Source of the DNA: Verrucomicrobiota bacterium
Lineage (GTDB): Bacteria > Verrucomicrobiota > Verrucomicrobiia > Opitutales > Opitutaceae
Length of the DNA: 64,000 nt
Assembly (NCBI GenBank): GCA_023432225.1
Contig: JAEYUW010000016.1
Span: 1-64,000, forward strand
Direction of reading: 5' to 3'
Shown here: one piece after another, positions 7,976 to 17,200 of the stretch
Layout: each line of letters begins with the position of its first letter
Numbering within the stretch: the first letter of the stretch is position 1
Notes under the pieces: model-generated
Told to the model about the DNA's origin: nothing
What the model saw: only the letters and a program-made list of their open reading frames with translations
Database searches by the model: none
Program-made: the position numbers and the translations under genes

Positions 7976-10068
7976 TCGTCCGTTTCCTTCGTCACTGGAG
8001 TGCTTCGGTTGCTCTGGCTCTCGCCGTTGCGGCGGAGGCCAATGAGGCGCCGCCGGCCTTGTTCTCCTTCGTAATTCCGTGGGACGACGCGGCGCCGAGC
8101 GTCGCCAACGTCAGCGCGTGGAACGACCGTCCCGCCGGCGCGCGTGGTCCGGTGTTCGCGGCCGACGGCCATCTGTGGCAGACCGATAAAAACTCGCCGG
8201 AGGGTCGCCGGCGCGTGCGCTTCATGGGCGTGAATCTGGCGTTTGCGGCCAATTTTCCGTCGCACGAAGAGGCGGAAAAAATCGCGGCGCATCTTGCGAA
8301 GCTCGGCATCAATTGCGTGCGCTTTCATCACATGGATCGCGACGCCGCGCCGAAGGGTCTCTGGCAGGCAGACCTGCGGACGTTCGACGCCGCGCAGATC
8401 GACCGGCTCGATTTCTTCATCAGCCGGCTCAAGGCGCACGGCGTCTACGCGAACCTCAACCTGCACGTCAGCCGCATCTATCCCCATTTTCCGACGTGGA
8501 CCGGCATGCCGCTGTTTCACAAAGGCGTCGACCTCTTCACCCCGGACATGATCGCGCTGCAAAAGGAATTCGCGCGCGCGCTGCTGCACCACGTCAATCC
8601 CTACCTCGGCACGACCTACGCGCAGGAACCGGCGGTGGCGTTCGTCGAGATCAACAACGAGAACGGACTCGTCAGCCGCTGGTGGGAAAAGTCGCTCGAC
8701 GAGATGCCGGAGTTCTACGCCACGGAACTCGCGCGCCAGTGGGCCGCGTGGCGTCGCGCACAAGGACTCGGCGTCGACGGCGACGCCATCATCCTCCGCC
8801 GCGACTACGCGGCGCAATCCGCGGAGCGACAGCGCGAGTGGGTGCGCTTTCTCTGGGAAACCGAACGCAGTTACTGGCGTGAGATGAAGCGTTTTCTGAA
8901 AGACGATCTCGGGGTGCGCGCGCTCGTGATCGGCACGCAGCTGTATTCCTACAGCACGCTGCCGCTGCAGGCGGAAATGGACGTGGTCGACATCCACGCC
9001 TACTGGAAGCACCCGGAGTATCCCGACAAGGCGAACCGCGCGCTGTGGACGGTCGGCAACGAGTCCATGGTCAATCATCCCGAGGCGCGCACGATCTCCG
9101 ATCTCGCGCTGCAGCGCGTCGCCGGCAAGCCGCTCGTCGTGACGGAATACAACCACTCCTCGCCGAACACCTACGGCGCGGAGGCATTCCCGCTCGTCGC
9201 GGCCTACGCGGCGTTGCAGGACTGGGACGCGTTCTTCGTGTATTCCTACGCGCACGGCAACCAGCCGTGGGGCGAGGCGAAGATCAACGGCAACTTCGAC
9301 ATCTATGCGCATAGCGCGAAGCTCGCCACGCTGCCGATCGCTGCGGCTCTTTTTCGCCGCGGTGACGTCGCCCCCGCGACGACGGTTAACGAAACGGTCG
9401 CCACCGAAGAACAGTTTCTCGACCTCACGGCTCGCTACGGCGTCAACATCGGCGGGCAGCACTTCGGTGCGAGCCGGCTCGACGCTCTGCGCCGTCAGCA
9501 GAGTTTGCGCCTCGGCGAAAAGGCGCCGGTGTTGACCACGCCGCCGCGGAGCAACTACGCGGGGCCGATCCGCAGCGACAGCGGAGAGCTGACCTGGAAC
9601 GCCCGTGCACCGCACGGCGTCTTTACGGCCGACACGTCGCGCACGAAGGCGGTCATCGGCTTCACGGATCACCAACGCATCGAGCTCGGTGCCGTGACGA
9701 TCACGCCCGGTCGGACGCGCCAGGGCTGGTCAGCCATCGCGCTCACCCAGATGGAAGGCAACGCGATCGGGGCCGCCGGGCGCGCGCTGCTCGTGGCATG
9801 CGGCGACCTCGAGAACACCGGGCAAATTTGGAAATCGGCGGCGCGCGACAGCATCAGCGCGTGGGGCAGTGCGCCGGTGGTCGTCGAAGGTATTCCCGCC
9901 GAGATTTCGATTGCGACCGATTCCGCTGTGACCGTCTGGGCGCTCGATGCGCAAGGCCAGCGGCGCGCGACAGTATCCGTGCGGCGCGAAGCGGGCCGCG
10001 CCGTTTTCTCCGTCAGCCCCGAGCACCGCACCCTCTGGTATGAAGTGGTGTTCGCCGCGTCGCGCTAG
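7972..10068 (+). CDS. GH5-like glycoside hydrolase, secreted
   Basis: A 698-residue protein with a signal peptide (residues 1-23) and a cellulase-superfamily TIM barrel at about residues 70-460. The probable acid/base is Glu230 in FVEINNENG and the probable nucleophile Glu392 in VVTEYNH. The remaining 200 residues are beta-rich and resemble the accessory C-terminal part of the larger homologue at 14255-18857. The two proteins share the order of motifs (GVNLAFA, LDFFI, NNENG, TEYNHSSPNTYGAEA versus TEYGHGFPGTYGTEA), which makes them paralogues with different domain insertions. It starts inside the MFS stop codon. The exact GH family and substrate are not clear; a clan-A retaining hydrolase is secure. 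Confidence 0.75.
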   Translation: MIVRFLRHWSASVALALAVAAEANEAPPALFSFVIPWDDAAPSVANVSAWNDRPAGARGPVFAADGHLWQTDKNSPEGRRRVRFMGVNLAFAANFPSHEEAEKIAAHLAKLGINCVRFHHMDRDAAPKGLWQADLRTFDAAQIDRLDFFISRLKAHGVYANLNLHVSRIYPHFPTWTGMPLFHKGVDLFTPDMIALQKEFARALLHHVNPYLGTTYAQEPAVAFVEINNENGLVSRWWEKSLDEMPEFYATELARQWAAWRRAQGLGVDGDAIILRRDYAAQSAERQREWVRFLWETERSYWREMKRFLKDDLGVRALVIGTQLYSYSTLPLQAEMDVVDIHAYWKHPEYPDKANRALWTVGNESMVNHPEARTISDLALQRVAGKPLVVTEYNHSSPNTYGAEAFPLVAAYAALQDWDAFFVYSYAHGNQPWGEAKINGNFDIYAHSAKLATLPIAAALFRRGDVAPATTVNETVATEEQFLDLTARYGVNIGGQHFGASRLDALRRQQSLRLGEKAPVLTTPPRSNYAGPIRSDSGELTWNARAPHGVFTADTSRTKAVIGFTDHQRIELGAVTITPGRTRQGWSAIALTQMEGNAIGAAGRALLVACGDLENTGQIWKSAARDSISAWGSAPVVVEGIPAEISIATDSAVTVWALDAQGQRRATVSVRREAGRAVFSVSPEHRTLWYEVVFAASR

Positions 10069-10080
10069 GCGGAGGAGGAC

Positions 10081-11118
10081 GTGAGTCGTCACTTCGTTTA
10101 CGTCGGGACCTACACGCGCGAGGGAGGCGGCGGAATCGTCGTGCTGGAGCTTTGCGCCACGAGCGGGCGTTTTCTGCGCGAGGTGCAACAGTTCCCGGTG
10201 GAAGACCCGGCTTATCTGGCGCTCCATCCGACGCGCGACGTGCTGTATGGCGTGAACGAAGTCCGTTCGCTCGGTGGCGCGCCGACAGGAGGCGTGTGCG
10301 AGTTCGCCGTCGATGCTCCCAGCGGCCGGCTGGAGTTCCATCGCCAGTGGCCGAGCGGGGGAATGACGCCCGCGCACCTGGCGGTCGATGCTGCCGGGCG
10401 CTGGCTGGCGGTCGCAAATTACCGCGGCGCCAACGTGGCGCTCGGTCGGCTCGACGAGGCCGGTCATTTGCTCGAGCTGACGCCGCGGTGGCCGTTTTCG
10501 GGGTGCAGCGTTCACCCGGAACGGCAGCAACAACCGCATCCGCATCAGGCGATGTTTCATGACGAGGGCGTGGTGGTTCCGGCGCTCGGGGCCGACGAAA
10601 TCCTCTGGCGCTCCCTCGACGGTGATACCGTCGTCGCGACCAAGCTTCCGGCGGGCGCGGGCCCGCGGCACCTGGTCCTGGCGCGCGACGGTGCGATGTG
10701 TTACGTCCTGTGCGAACTGAGTTCGCAACTCGCGGTGCTCGCGATGCGGGCGCGACGCGAACCGATGGAGCTCCGGGCGATTCACTCCACCCGTGATCGC
10801 CGTGCCGGCGCGAGCCAGGCCGGTGCGATCAAGCTGCATCCGAGCGGCCGGTTTCTCTTCTGCTCGAACCGCGGCGACGACACCGTCGCGGTGTTCAGCA
10901 TCGCGCCGAGCGGTGCGGTTGAGTTGGTCCAAGTGAGCTCGAGCGGCGGTCGTTGGCCGCGCGACCTCACGCTGACGGCGGACGGACGCTGGTTGATCGT
11001 GGCGAACCAGCACTCGGGTGACCTCAGCGTCTTCGCCTTCGATGCGCGTCTCGGCCGAATCGATGAACGCAGCGAGCGCTGGCCGGTGATCGCGCCCGCG
11101 TGCGTTGCGATTCGGTAG
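10081..11118 (+). CDS. Lactonase, seven-bladed beta-propeller family (6-phosphogluconolactonase-like)
   Basis: A 345-residue protein starting with GTG at 10081, supported by a strong ribosome-binding site (GGAGGAGG, 5 bp upstream). The start FVYVGTYTREGGGGI, the repeats DPAYLALHPTRDVLYGVNE and AIKLHPSGRFLFCSNRG, and the length match the lactonase/YbhE beta-propeller family. In sugar-acid pathways these enzymes open aldonolactones produced by sugar dehydrogenases; here the partner could be the SDR at 11975-12742. It is the last gene of the plus-strand PUL operon and is followed by a large hairpin. Confidence 0.85.
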   Translation: MSRHFVYVGTYTREGGGGIVVLELCATSGRFLREVQQFPVEDPAYLALHPTRDVLYGVNEVRSLGGAPTGGVCEFAVDAPSGRLEFHRQWPSGGMTPAHLAVDAAGRWLAVANYRGANVALGRLDEAGHLLELTPRWPFSGCSVHPERQQQPHPHQAMFHDEGVVVPALGADEILWRSLDGDTVVATKLPAGAGPRHLVLARDGAMCYVLCELSSQLAVLAMRARREPMELRAIHSTRDRRAGASQAGAIKLHPSGRFLFCSNRGDDTVAVFSIAPSGAVELVQVSSSGGRWPRDLTLTADGRWLIVANQHSGDLSVFAFDARLGRIDERSERWPVIAPACVAIR

Positions 11119-11140
11119 GACGAATCGCCTCCGGTGAAAC

Positions 11141-11180
11141 GCGACACCGCAGGGCGGCTCGCCCTGCCAAGGGGTGTCGC
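11141..11180. terminator. Two-tier hairpin between convergent genes, likely bidirectional terminator
   Basis: An outer 8-bp stem (GCGACACC at 11141-11148 with GGTGTCGC at 11173-11180) encloses a perfect 7-bp inner hairpin (CAGGGCG at 11150-11156 with CGCCCTG at 11160-11166). It lies in the 99 bp between the convergent lactonase and RraA-like genes. No run of T follows on either strand, so it may work as a structure-dependent terminator or 3-prime stabiliser. Confidence 0.55.
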
Positions 11181-11217
11181 TCTGAACGTGAAACGGACCA
11201 GCGCGGAACGCCGCCGC

Positions 11218-11961
11218 TCAGAAATAGCCGCCCTTTTCGCTGATCTGTTTCACCGTCTCGCCGGCGGCGACCCATGAGAAGATTTTTTTCTCGTTCGCCT
11301 TGATCTCTTCGGCGCGGAGAAGGACGTCGTAGGCGATGTCGCGTGGCACGCACATCACGCCGTCGATGTCGCCAAGGACCACGTCACCGGGCTTGATGAC
11401 GGTGTCGCCGATCTGGATGGGCGTCTGATAGTGCGTGATGAGGCAGCGGCCGAGCGAGCCGTTCGGAATGCGGTGCTTGTAGAACACCGGGAAATCCTTC
11501 TCGAGAATCTGATGCGTGTCGCGGATGCCGCCGTCGATGCACGCTGCGCGCACACCCATGCCAAACGCGGTCGCGGTCATGACGCCGCCCCAGAGCGTCG
11601 CCTTCTCGTCGCCGCTGGTGTCCCACACGACGAAGCTGTCGGCACCGAGGTGGCCGAGCATCTCTTCGCGAAATTTCATTTCGCCGGTGATCTTCACGTT
11701 CGGCGCGCTTTTCACTGTGAACGCCAGACCCGCCACCGTGCGCTCGGGGCGCAGCGGCTTGAGGTGGCACGGCAGCGCCTGGTCGAGCAGTGCGAATTCG
11801 CGCAGCACGTCGCTGATGGCGCCGGTGTAGAGTTGCTCGTAGCGCGCGAGCAGCTCCTTCACGGGAACCGGGAACGGCTTGGTCGAGATCTCTTCGCGCG
11901 CGGCGATCAGCTTCTCGAGTTTCATCATTCCGACTTCTTTGCGGTAAGTATCGATGGACAT
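11218..11961 (-). CDS. RraA-like protein (HMG/CHA aldolase or oxaloacetate decarboxylase family)
   Basis: A 247-residue protein from ATG 11961. Features of the RraA/MenG-like fold are YTGAISDVLREF near the N-terminus, the GDEKATLWGG region, ACIDGGIRDT (the Gly-Gly-x-Arg-Asp substrate and metal-binding loop) and PGDVVLGDIDGVMCVP. Members are metal-dependent class II aldolases or decarboxylases acting on 4-hydroxy-4-carboxy- or 2-keto acids. It ends the minus-strand operon behind mannonate dehydratase and the SDR, starting 13 bp after the SDR stop, and probably acts on a keto acid made by these enzymes. Confidence 0.8.
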   Translation of the reverse strand: MSIDTYRKEVGMMKLEKLIAAREEISTKPFPVPVKELLARYEQLYTGAISDVLREFALLDQALPCHLKPLRPERTVAGLAFTVKSAPNVKITGEMKFREEMLGHLGADSFVVWDTSGDEKATLWGGVMTATAFGMGVRAACIDGGIRDTHQILEKDFPVFYKHRIPNGSLGRCLITHYQTPIQIGDTVIKPGDVVLGDIDGVMCVPRDIAYDVLLRAEEIKANEKKIFSWVAAGETVKQISEKGGYF

Positions 11962-11974
11962 GGATCGGGAGGAG

Positions 11975-12742
11975 TTAAAGGGAGGCGCCGCCGTCGACGT
12001 AGAGCGTCTGGCCGGTGATGTAGGCGCCGGCCTCGGAGCAGAGCAGGAGGGCGGCGCCCGCGCAGTCTCGCGGCGCACCGATGCGGCCGGCGGGAATGCC
12101 GGCGACGACGCGGGTCGCGAACGCGGCATCGGCGAGGCGCGCCGCGTTGCGGTCCGTCAGGATCGTGCCGGGCGCGAGCGTGTTGATCGTGACGCCGTGC
12201 GGTGCGAGTAGCGGCGCGAGGTTGATGACGAATGACCCGAGCGCGCATTTCGTGGCGGCGTAGACGATCATGTTCGGACGCGGCACGACCTGCTGCACGC
12301 TCCCGATCACGAGCACGCGGCCCCAGTTTTGCGCGGTCATGGCGGGGACGCTGACCTGCAACATCTCCAGCGCGCTGTGCAGGTTGACGGCGACCTGCCG
12401 GTCGAAATCGGCGCGCGTCACGCCTTGCCACTCGTCGAGAATCTGGATCGAGGCGTTGAGCACGAGAATGTCCACGCCGCCGAGCGCCGCGACGGCGGAG
12501 CGAAAAACCGTGCTCCCGGCGTCGGGCGCGCCGAGGTCGATTTCGCAAACGGCGGCCTTCACGCCGCGGGTGCGGGCTTGAGTCGCCACGGCGTCGGCGC
12601 GCGCGGCGTCTTGATAGTGATGCACCATGACGTCGGCTCCGGCGTCCGCGAGCGTCAGGAGAATTTCGGCGCCGATACCGGTGGAGGCGCCGGTGACGAG
12701 GGCACGGCGGCCATGGAGCGAGAAGGCGGGCAACGGGTTCAT
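11975..12742 (-). CDS. SDR-family NAD(P)-dependent oxidoreductase
   Basis: A 255-residue classical short-chain dehydrogenase. The cofactor motif TGASTGIG is near residue 20, NASIQIL stands in the NNAG position, the catalytic Ser is in IGSVQQV and Tyr/Lys in YAATK, and the protein ends in the usual GQTLYVDGG. I chose ATG 12742 because it overlaps the mannonate dehydratase stop as ATGA; a start at 12757 would overlap more. In uronate pathways a dehydrogenase of this type can interconvert fructuronate and mannonate or oxidise aldoses; which reaction occurs here cannot be decided. Confidence 0.85.
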   Translation of the reverse strand: MNPLPAFSLHGRRALVTGASTGIGAEILLTLADAGADVMVHHYQDAARADAVATQARTRGVKAAVCEIDLGAPDAGSTVFRSAVAALGGVDILVLNASIQILDEWQGVTRADFDRQVAVNLHSALEMLQVSVPAMTAQNWGRVLVIGSVQQVVPRPNMIVYAATKCALGSFVINLAPLLAPHGVTINTLAPGTILTDRNAARLADAAFATRVVAGIPAGRIGAPRDCAGAALLLCSEAGAYITGQTLYVDGGASL

Positions 12743-13797
12743 GAGGCGGCGAGCCACTCCTCCGGCGAGGTGCGCACGCCGAGTGCGTCCATCAATCCGA
12801 GCAGGTAACCATCGGCGAAGAGACGACCGAGTGTGCCGTAGCCGGGTTGGTCATTCGGTTCGCCCGCCATGGTCGGCACATGGTCGCAACGGACCGGCCC
12901 GCGAAAACCCGCGGCGTGGTAGAGCCGCAGCGCGGCCGCGAAATCGGTCGGACCTTCGTCGTGAAACGTCTCCGTGAAACACTGCGCCGTGCCGACGACG
13001 TCGCGCAGGTGCACGAAATGGACGCGTCCGGTCGCCGTGAACCGCTGGATGTGGGCGGCGAGGGCGCGCTGCGTCTCCGCTCCATCGGGGCCGCTCATGA
13101 GTTTCCAGTTTGCCTGACAGAACGTGAGACCGTGATGGCGCGACGGCGACAGCTGCAGCACGCGCTCGAATTGCGCCGGTGAATGCAGAATCCGTCCGAG
13201 CCCGCGCAACGACGGCACCGGCGGGTCATCCGGATGCGCGCCGAGCCGGACACCGGCGGCCTCTGCAACGGGGAGGACGGCTTGCAGGAAGTAGGTGTAG
13301 TTTTCCCAGATGTGCGCGGCGGAAACTTCCCCAAACTCGGTTAGCGACGACGGCATCTCGGCGAGATCGAGCCGCGAGACGAGTGCGCCGCCGCGTCCGG
13401 GCACGCCGCCGTCCGAGCGATGCCAGCCGATCCCCGCCATGAAGTTGTAGCACAGCAGTCGCAAACCCAGCTGGCCCATCTGGCGCAGCATGCGCTGATA
13501 GCGTTCGATGTCTTCGTCGCGGCCCGGCAACCCCAGCTTGATGCGTGACATGTCGAACGGATCGCCCTCGAGACCGATCAACGTGAGGCCGGCGGCGGAA
13601 AGTTCCTGCTGAATGGTGCGCAGCGTCTCGGGTTCGCTCGGCGGCGGCAGCCGCGTCCAGCGCGGATCGGTCTTCACCACGCAATGTCGGATGCCCATCT
13701 GCGCCGCGAGCGACCAAAGCGGGTGGGGGCGGGGCGGGAGAAATTCGATCAGAAACACAGCGCCGATGATTGGGGTGCGGACGCGGCGCGGACACAA
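12739..13797 (-). CDS. uxuA: D-mannonate dehydratase
   Basis: A protein of up to 352 residues; a GTG at 13758 would give 339 residues and a start closer to IEFLPPRPHPLWSL, so the first 13 residues are uncertain. UxuA-type signatures are LLCYNFMAGIGWHRSDGG, RLGAHPDDPPVPSLRGLGRI, the Cys of TFCQANWKLM, HFVHLRDVVGT and the DHVP motif, which correspond to the metal-binding Cys/His/Asp set of the TIM-barrel dehydratase. It would convert D-mannonate to 2-keto-3-deoxygluconate. It opens a three-gene operon with the SDR and RraA-like protein. A perfect palindrome at 13807-13823 sits directly upstream. Confidence 0.88.
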   Translation of the reverse strand: MCPRRVRTPIIGAVFLIEFLPPRPHPLWSLAAQMGIRHCVVKTDPRWTRLPPPSEPETLRTIQQELSAAGLTLIGLEGDPFDMSRIKLGLPGRDEDIERYQRMLRQMGQLGLRLLCYNFMAGIGWHRSDGGVPGRGGALVSRLDLAEMPSSLTEFGEVSAAHIWENYTYFLQAVLPVAEAAGVRLGAHPDDPPVPSLRGLGRILHSPAQFERVLQLSPSRHHGLTFCQANWKLMSGPDGAETQRALAAHIQRFTATGRVHFVHLRDVVGTAQCFTETFHDEGPTDFAAALRLYHAAGFRGPVRCDHVPTMAGEPNDQPGYGTLGRLFADGYLLGLMDALGVRTSPEEWLAAS

Positions 13798-13806
13798 CCG
13801 ACCCGG

Positions 13807-13823
13807 CTGGTAACAGTTACCAG
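13807..13823. promoter_or_regulatory. LacI-type operator candidate 2 (perfect palindrome)
   Basis: CTGGTAAC and GTTACCAG form 8-bp perfect arms around a single A, 10 bp upstream of the mannonate dehydratase start and overlapping the 3-prime end of the LuxR-type gene. The core GGTAACAGTTACC matches the sequences at 1236-1248 and 14118-14130. The position favours repression of the minus-strand uxuA operon. Confidence 0.6.
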
Positions 13824-14071
13824 ATCCCGCGCTCCGAAGCGGGCGCGCCGTCGGCGGGAGAGGTGCGGAGCAGCGCGACCAGCTGCGCGCGCGATTCGGC
13901 CCGGAGCTTCAGCCGCAGCATGCGAATTTGCAGTCGCACGGTCACCGGCGACCGGCGGCGAGCGAGGGCGATTTCCGCATCCGATCGGCCCTGGCGCAGC
14001 TGCCGCGCGATGTCCCGCTCGGTGTTCGTGAGTGTGTGGATGTGAAAATCAGGAAAACGCGACGCGGCCAC
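13817..14071 (-). CDS. Stand-alone LuxR-type (GerE) helix-turn-helix protein
   Basis: An 84-residue protein from a GTG at 14071. Residues about 14-68 (LTNTERDIARQLRQGRSDAE, then VTVRLQIRMLRLKLRAESRA) match the LuxR C-terminal DNA-binding domain: the Thr-x-x-Glu start, the recognition helix and the R-x-QL end. There is no receiver or sensor domain. It could be a small transcription factor or the surviving C-terminus of a longer response regulator. The stop lies 20 bp from the uxuA start, with the operator between and overlapping them, so it may be transcribed with that operon. Confidence 0.6.
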   Translation of the reverse strand: MAASRFPDFHIHTLTNTERDIARQLRQGRSDAEIALARRRSPVTVRLQIRMLRLKLRAESRAQLVALLRTSPADGAPASERGIW

Positions 14072-14117
14072 GCGGCAGTCATGCGCGAACGATTCGCCTG
14101 CGGCGACAGGGCGCCGG

Positions 14118-14130
14118 AGAAACTGTTACT
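14118..14130. promoter_or_regulatory. LacI-type operator candidate 3
   Basis: On the minus strand this reads AGTAACAGTTTCT, agreeing at 10 of 13 positions with the palindrome core at 13807-13823 and at 12 of 13 with 1236-1248. It is 125 bp upstream of the large GH5-like gene and 47 bp upstream of the LuxR-type gene, so it could control either. Confidence 0.5.
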
Positions 14131-14254
14131 GCTTGGCTAGGTTGTTCGCGCGCGGAGATCGGCGATAGTGCCCGCCGTTCCCCGCACCCCGAAACGATCC
14201 ACCCCGGCTGCGCGCCGCCGCTCGACGGTGTTGCGATGCAGCATCTCCGAAAAC

Positions 14255-17200
14255 ATGAAACAACCTGCGTTCGCGCTTCGTGCGCTCTCGTTGGCCTTGG
14301 GCCATCTTGTTGTCAGTGCCGTTTGTCTCACTCCCTTGCGCGTTGAGGCCGCAGCGCCGGCAGTCCCCGAAATAATATCTGTTGCGGAGGGGAGTTCCAC
14401 GGCGGCGCAACCGGTGCTTACCTGGACCTCCGTTACCAATCCCAGCGGCGGCACGCCGCACTACAAGCTCTACCGCGTGAAGGCGAACGGCACGTCGGTG
14501 CTGGTCACGACCGTGACCGACGGCACGCTCAGCGCCACGGACACGACGCCGCCGGACCCGGATGACGGGCTGACGACGTCCCCCGAGCCGACGGACGACG
14601 CGCTGATCGACAACCGGCACGGCACCTATTCCTACTGCGTTGCCTCGTTCAACCCGGTCACTTCGGAGGAGTCGGCGATGAGTGCGCCCGCTTACTACGG
14701 CTTTCGCCGCACGCCGTTCGTGCTGAAATGGGATGACGACCGCTACAGTCCCGCGACGGATTTCCGCGCGACGAGCTGGCCCGGCGGCGCGACCGAACCG
14801 CCGCGCGTGACCGTCGCGTCCGACGGGGTAAGTCTCGTCGCGAACGGTCAGCCGATCTGCTTCATCGGCTTCAATTTTGCCTACGGCGGCTGCATCCCCG
14901 CGAAAGCCGACGCGCCGAAGATCGCGGCCCGACTCGCGCAGTTCGGCGTCAATCTGGTGCGCCTCCACAATTTCGACGACAAGCCCGCCGTCGCCTGGGT
15001 CGACACGAAGGGCGACGCCAACGCGGCCAACGACATCAATCACAACGGCCACGAAGGCATCCTGAAGGATCCGAGCAAGCCGTTCACCGGCGCGACGGAC
15101 GTCGATGCCGTGGCGCTCGACAAACTCGATTTCTTCATCGCCGAGCTGCGGAAGAATTTCATCTACGTGGATCTGAACCTTCGCGTCGGGAAAGATTACG
15201 AGCTCGTAGCGGACGATCCCGGCACGACGACCGTCAACGAGGCGGTCGCGGGTCGCTACAAGGGCATCGATCTCTACTATCCCGCGCACATCACGGAGCA
15301 GAAAGCCTACGCGACTTTCCTGCTGGGCCACGAAAACCCCCACGTGTCCAAACCCGGTGGCGGCAATCACACTTACGCGTCCGACCCGGCGATCGCCTTT
15401 GTCGAGACGAACAACGAGGACGGTTTCATCGGCTCCTGGATCGGCAACCTCGTCGACGGCGGGCTGCACAACCTGCATGGCGCCGAACTGAAGAAGCAGT
15501 GGAACGACTGGCTGCGCGGAAAATATGCCGACACGAACGCGCTCCAAACCGCTTGGGCGCCGGTGACGACGACCTACGACGTCGCCACCGAGTTGCTCGC
15601 CAACTACGGCTTCGCCTCCGGCAGTCTATCGCCGTGGCAACTCGGCGGCACGAGTCAGGCGTCCACCAGCATCGTGGCGCTCGGAGCGGGCGATATTCCC
15701 AATCCGCTCAATGCCGTCGACATCAACGTCACCTCCGCGACGCCCAGCACGCCGGCAACGTGCACCTGCTCTACACCAACAGCGGCGCCGGCATCGCCAC
15801 CGACACGACGAAGCCGCACACGCTGCGCTTTCACGCCCGCATCGCCGAGTCCGGCACGCGCACGATCCGCGTCGGCTGGCGTCAGCACTCCAACACCGCC
15901 GGCCTGCACAACGTGAACCTCGAACTCACGAATGTCTGGCGCGAGTTCATCGTCGTGTTCCCCGCGCGCACCAGCAACGTGTCGACCGTCGACGTATTTT
16001 TCTCGGACCTCGCGCGCCAGACCGGACACGTCTACCTCGCGAACATCTCTCGTTCAAGCGCGGCAACACCCTCGCTCCCGGCGGCCATCTCGCGGAAACC
16101 TACGACACGAGCACGCCGCCGGCGGTGCCGGACGAGCTGTTGTCGGACGGGAACTTCCCCACCACCGGAGCCCTGCCCTCGAGTGACTCGACGGGCACGA
16201 CGACTTGGATCGCGAAGGACCCTTACGTTGACCTCGCACCTTTCGCGAGCACGTCGGCGCCGCCGACGGTCACGGCGGGAGCAGGCCCGTCTGGCGCCAA
16301 CGCCGCGGTGTTAACGTGGCAGCAGCCGAACGAGTCGACTGGCATCTACCTGCGCCGCCTGCACACCGCTTACGAAGCCGGCCTGACCTACGCGCTCACC
16401 TTCGACGTCAAGCTCACCAACACCGGCAACCTGAAAGGGAATACTACGGTCACCGGCGGCATCTCGGGGGCGTCGTTCCTGTCCGGCACCTTCACGGCAG
16501 AGACCACGTGGAAAACCTTCACGCATGTCTTCACCGCCTCGACGACGACGGCGAACGGCGAGATCAATTTCTACGTCGGCGCGCTGCCCTCGGGCTCCGT
16601 GGCGATCGCGAACGTATCGCTGAAGAAGAACTGCGTGGTCAGCTTGCCCGCGGGTGAGACGCTCCACGCGACGCTCGATAACATTTCCGTTCCGCGCCGC
16701 GTCGATTTCCACAAACGCACCCGAGCCATGCAGACCGACTGGTTCCGATTCATGTGGCAGCTCGAGTCGAGCTACTGGTCCGGCATGCGCACGCATTTGA
16801 ACGGTCTTGTCAGTGCGAACGATCGGCCGCTCTTCATCGGCACCGTGGTCGAGAACAGCCCCTGCTATATCCAGGCCGAGAGTTGGGACGTCGTGGACAC
16901 GCACGCGTATTGGAACCACTACGGCGCGCTGCCTTCGGGCCTGCTGGTGGCGCCGAACTATCCAATGTCCGGCACCAAGGACCGCGCCGACACCATCACG
17001 CGTGCCAACTCCCGCCGCATCCTGAACAAGCCCTTCATCTCGACCGAATATGGCCACGGCTTCCCCGGCACCTACGGAACGGAGGCCGCGCCGGCGATCG
17101 GCGCCTACGGAGCGATGCACAATTGGCAGGCCGTGTGTTTCTTCGCCTACGAGGATCACAATCGTGAGGAGGTCTGCTCGGATTACCTGGGCCAGCCGAT

